NCBI GenBank assembly: GCA_905182995.1
Contig: CAJJDP010000023.1
Coordinates: 99,474-163,473 of the forward strand
Direction of reading: 5' to 3'
Length of the DNA: 64,000 bases
Source of the DNA: Paramecium octaurelia
Lineage: Eukaryota; Ciliophora; Oligohymenophorea; Peniculida; Parameciidae
The notes under the pieces are model-generated. The model worked only from the letters and a program-made list of their open reading frames with translations, ran no database searches and was not told the DNA's origin. Both the position numbers and the translations under genes were made by a program. Positions within the stretch are counted from its first letter, which is position 1. Every line of letters starts with the position of its first letter. This document shows, piece by piece, positions 61,247 to 64,000 of the stretch.

Positions 61247-62017
61247 TCAAATATCTTATTCGATGAGTTCGTCATTAGTTCCTTCTTCTTACTATTCTTT
61301 TTTAAAACAATTATCTTATTCTATCGATTGAATAATTTAATTTATGTTTTCTATTGCTTATTCATATTTAAAGAGGACTAGTGGTTAGTTTTTCTTATGT
61401 TTAAGAATAGTACTAATTTCATTTTTGAAATCATCTAATTCTCTAAGCACTTTTATAATGATATTTTGATTACTTAGATTACTCTGATTCCCTTCATCTT
61501 CGAATTCATGAAAAGGATTAGGTTATTGTTATTAGGAGATATCCAATAAAGATGGTATTCTGGATTCTGTTGTAGATTCTGTTTTGAAATTTTAGAAGTC
61601 CTCTCTCATTTAGACTTCATCAAAATTCTCTGTGAATTCTGTTCGTCCATTTTAGATTTTCATAGAATTTTTCATATTACTTTTGAGAAACCAAAGCGAT
61701 TTGATTTATAATTCACAGATAAATGTAGAACTTTTGTAATTCAAGAATTTTTTTAAATAGTAATTGTAACACACGAGATTTGAAAGGTCAAAAAGAGGAG
61801 TCAGTATTTTTGTTATCAATTATTCAATTGTAAATGCTAATGGCACAACTTTAGTAAAGTAAATTAGAGAATCATCTTCATTTTAAATAAGAAACTCCAT
61901 TTAAGTCATATCTACAGGAACTACTAAATTAGCCATCAATTCCTCAATTTCATAATTTGTCATAAATTTCAGATTTAAGTACTATGTTTTTACCACATTT
62001 GATTCTTATTTACTCAT
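61247..62017 (-). CDS. Acidic protein of unknown function
   Basis: 256 residues, no introns, ATG 62017 to TGA 61249-61247. The N-terminal half (MTNYEIEELMANLVVPVDM, FLIQNEDDSLIYFTKVVP) looks globular; the second half is acidic and Asn/Gln-rich with a coiled-coil end (VLRELDDFKNEISTILKH, QAIENINQIIQSIEQD). Its start codon overlaps the stop of the next minus-strand gene as ATGA, so the two may be parts of one gene with a missed intron. Confidence 0.6.
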
Positions 62018-62349
62018 TGTGTATAATGGAATGCATGGACCTAAATTTCACCATATTCTAATTGATTACCTCCTTTCACTTGCTCTTCTAACAACTCCCA
62101 AAGTGCTTTACTTATGTAATGAGCTTAATTGCGCTTATCAACTTTTAGAATTTACTCCTATGAGTTTTGTTGTATAATTATTGGCTGAAAGTCAAACTCT
62201 CTCTTAAAATTATTCAAAATGCTATTTAATTATACTTGTTCCTCTTAGCAAATACTAAACTTAATGAATAAATTCATACCAAAGAGAATAGTTATCAATT
62301 TTAGAGAAGTTAGAATTACAATTACACAATTCATCCTGAAATTACTCAT
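62014..62349 (-). CDS. Small protein overlapping the start of its downstream neighbour
   Basis: 111 residues from ATG 62349 to TGA 62016-62014, no introns. A hydrophobic N-terminus (CVIVILTSLKLITILFGM) could be a signal peptide or membrane anchor. The rest is LNSILNNFKREFDFQPII and HYISKALWELLEEQVKGG. It may be the 5' half of the gene at 61247-62017. A single intron joining them in frame would have to be 59 nt, longer than any other here. Confidence 0.45.
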
Positions 62350-62448
62350 ACCTAATCAGTAATATACTAAATTACCATTTCTAACAAATAACAAATATTT
62401 ATGGCCCCGATAGATCATTTCCCACGGTAAGAATTTGATCAATTAAAC

Positions 62449-63317
62449 TCATTAATTTTTATATTATAACACATAATTTTGTTCAATATTTTACATTTCT
62501 TATATAAAACATCTCATGATGCAATTGCATGTATAACTGACACCCTTTATATAATTAATCCCTTTAACAGAAAAAAAGTCAGTACGGACCATTTATTCTT
62601 CCTCTATTTCTGATTCATTTTCAATCAGTATTGTTTATATACAATTCTAATCATATTTTTATTTCATTTTTCAGTAGATTCAACTTTGCAAAATTCTCAG
62701 ATAAAATATTATCGGTTAAGAATAATTCTAAATGAAATTCTTTTGAAATTGGCATCTAAATAAGCTGAATCATTAATAATAAAATGCATTTACATTTTAC
62801 ATCAAATACATAATAAATAAGTACGTCAAATAAGATAAGCTCGACCTATAATTAAATTTCACAATTTCTGATATCATAAATAATTTAATTTGAATTTTCG
62901 AATGGATATTTTGATTTCAACCTCCTCTCACATCTTATCAATTTTTTATTGAAATTTCCTAGAATTATGACTCAAGTAGATGAATCCTAACTCTTTAATG
63001 TTTAGGGTATCATTTAAATTTAATAATCACAAGATTGACTATAAGTTTTGTAAAATAATTTTTGGTTTGCTGGTATTCCTTTTTTTAAATACAAAATTAG
63101 TCATGTAAATTGATTCTTCAAGTATCATAGGATATTTCGAATGTTAATTTGTAATCTTTATGGTAACCATTAAATTAAGAATTTCACACGATTCTATTTC
63201 TTCAAATGAGATGATTTAAATAACTTGATATGACTCATATGCCAATTATATCACCTTTGGTTTTGGCTTTATGCTACAAGAATTACTATTTTATGAAAAG
63301 AAGGATTTTATGAACAT
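62449..63317 (-). CDS. Unassigned gene, exon structure unresolved
   Basis: The first exon from ATG 63317 is convincing (IQLAYESYQVIQIISFEE, SKYPMILEESIYMTNF). The last exon to TGA 62451-62449 is too (ILIENESEIEEEQMVRTD, CFIQEMQNIEQNYVLQ), after a possible 38-nt intron. The middle part reads well in short pieces (DSAYLDANFKRISFRIIL), but TGA codons interrupt and I could not find a complete splice path. It could be a gene in decay or one with unusual introns. No family recognised. Confidence 0.4.
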
Positions 63318-63381
63318 TTTCAAATAAATTATATAAAAAGATATAAAATATTATAAATTATTAAATTTTTTGTCTATAAAC

Positions 63382-64000
63382 TCATTATTTTAAATTAATT
63401 TCGTTTTAACTCTCTGGAAGGATTTTACTAAAATATTTCTAATCGGATTTTCCACCTTTACTAGGGGCTAAGGAGAACTGCAGATCCAGTGATACCGAGG
63501 ATATCTACTGTTTCTGTAGTATACCATTAATTTCCTTTTAAGTATATATATTCTTCTCTCCTCTAGAAATGGAGTTTTTCTTCAAATATTGATAGCTCTC
63601 CTTCCTTTCCTATTAAATAGATCTTGAAATTATTAAGATTGACTTCTTTACTCGGTTCAACTTATTTTATAACCTTCTCTTTTTCTCTTCCTTATTCTCA
63701 AAATTTTCCAATTTTGGAACCACTCAAATTTTATATATTTTTCAAGATTTTGACAAATCATTGATATTTCTTTACTCAATTGTATTAAGTATGCTTTTAA
63801 ACAGTATCTTGATCATAAGAAACATAAAATATAGATTAATGCAAATCAATATGATGTATAAAGGATAGATAATTTCCTAATTTTGTTAAGAAGCAGGCTG
63901 TTTTCGTAATCGTCGAACTAACAAGTGAATTCTAGGGTTCTATAAAATCTTTAACTATAACTCAAGAAATTTACATTAGAGAGTAAAATAGAAACGACTG
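63382..64000 (-). CDS. Membrane protein fragment cut by window edge, two in-frame TGA
   Basis: Open from the right edge to TGA 63384-63382 in one frame except for TGA at 63744-63742 and 63726-63724. It has a basic stretch HLLVRRLRKQPASQQ, a hydrophobic helix IIYPLYIILICINLYFMFLM, then a charged coiled coil ENKEEKKRRLQNKLNRV and a tail SLDLQFSLAPSKGGKS. No GT...AG intron within normal size removes the two stops and keeps the frame. Either a splice variant I cannot see, decay, or sequence error. Family unknown. Confidence 0.5.

Noticed and set aside
61232-61770. Plus-strand frame beginning MKSNILFDEF, open for about 180 codons
   Set aside because: The minus strand encodes a better acidic coiled-coil protein over the same bases; the hydrophobic plus frame is its complement.
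1-64000. Standard genetic code with TAA and TAG stops, suggesting only tiny ORFs and many pseudogenes
   Set aside because: Kinase, TBC, PP2C, RCC1, INTS6 and histidine kinase motifs all continue through TAA/TAG in frame, so these are Gln codons.
1-64000. Genome-wide reading of TGA as tryptophan
   Set aside because: Well-modelled genes use TGG throughout and end at TGA; only a few weak loci hold internal TGA.
1-64000. Search by eye for tRNA genes, rRNA, CRISPR arrays, transposons or virus-like elements
   Set aside because: No cloverleaf, rRNA core, spaced repeat array, transposase, reverse transcriptase or capsid-type sequence was recognised.

Overview
This window is macronuclear-type DNA from a ciliate, most likely Paramecium or a close oligohymenophorean relative. 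TAA and TAG are read as glutamine inside every recognisable gene and TGA is the only stop. Introns are tiny (about 17-38 nt, mostly 20-30) and run GT...AG, usually GTA...TAG. The DNA is very AT-rich and genes are packed with gaps as small as 14-20 bp. Most proteins had to be read with the ciliate code and spliced by eye. For the majority, the spliced length is an exact multiple of three, which supports the models. I can name the genus type but not the species. No tRNA, rRNA, CRISPR array or recognisable virus or transposon was seen.

Left end (1-10.5 kb): a truncated Cys-rich secreted protein gene, a TPR gene with one intron per repeat, a CK1-type kinase, a beta-lactamase-family serine hydrolase carrying an in-frame TGA, and a second small Cys-rich secreted protein. 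Two single-N joins (2218 and 8857) are each flanked by exact direct repeats of 1356 and 1276 bp. These look like unmerged contig overlaps, so the TPR gene is broken and the small Cys-rich gene is duplicated artificially. A hairpin with ends matching the Paramecium IES consensus lies exactly where one contig edge falls.

Middle left (10.5-24.3 kb, minus strand): a transmembrane hybrid histidine kinase with receiver domain, a huge polytopic membrane protein, and a 1298-residue NACHT-type NTPase with a long C-terminal coiled coil. The NTPase gene is divergent from a CAMK-type kinase, with only 15 bp between the two start codons.

Middle (24.3-52.3 kb): CAMK-type kinase, TBC1D22-type Rab GAP, small coiled-coil protein, LRRC51-like LRR protein, coiled-coil protein, RCC1-repeat protein, PP2C phosphatase, a decayed gene, a 1276-residue DUF4215 cysteine-rich receptor-like membrane protein, a 527-residue helical protein with TPR-like repeats, a basic protein, a second CAMK-type kinase, a large N-myristoylation-signal protein with two degenerate kinase domains, an unassigned protein, a possible axonemal PG-repeat protein, Integrator subunit 6, and an FG-repeat nucleoporin. 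Kinases, phosphatase, Rab GAP, LRR, STPGR-like and coiled-coil genes fit the signalling and ciliary gene load of a ciliate, but no operon logic should be assumed.

Right end (52.3-64 kb): an unresolved stretch, a membrane/coiled-coil protein, several small coiled-coil or basic proteins including a tandem paralogous pair, a small membrane protein, and four minus-strand genes that are harder to model. Two of them overlap by ATGA and the last runs off the window. Several of these weaker loci contain in-frame TGA codons in otherwise coherent frames.
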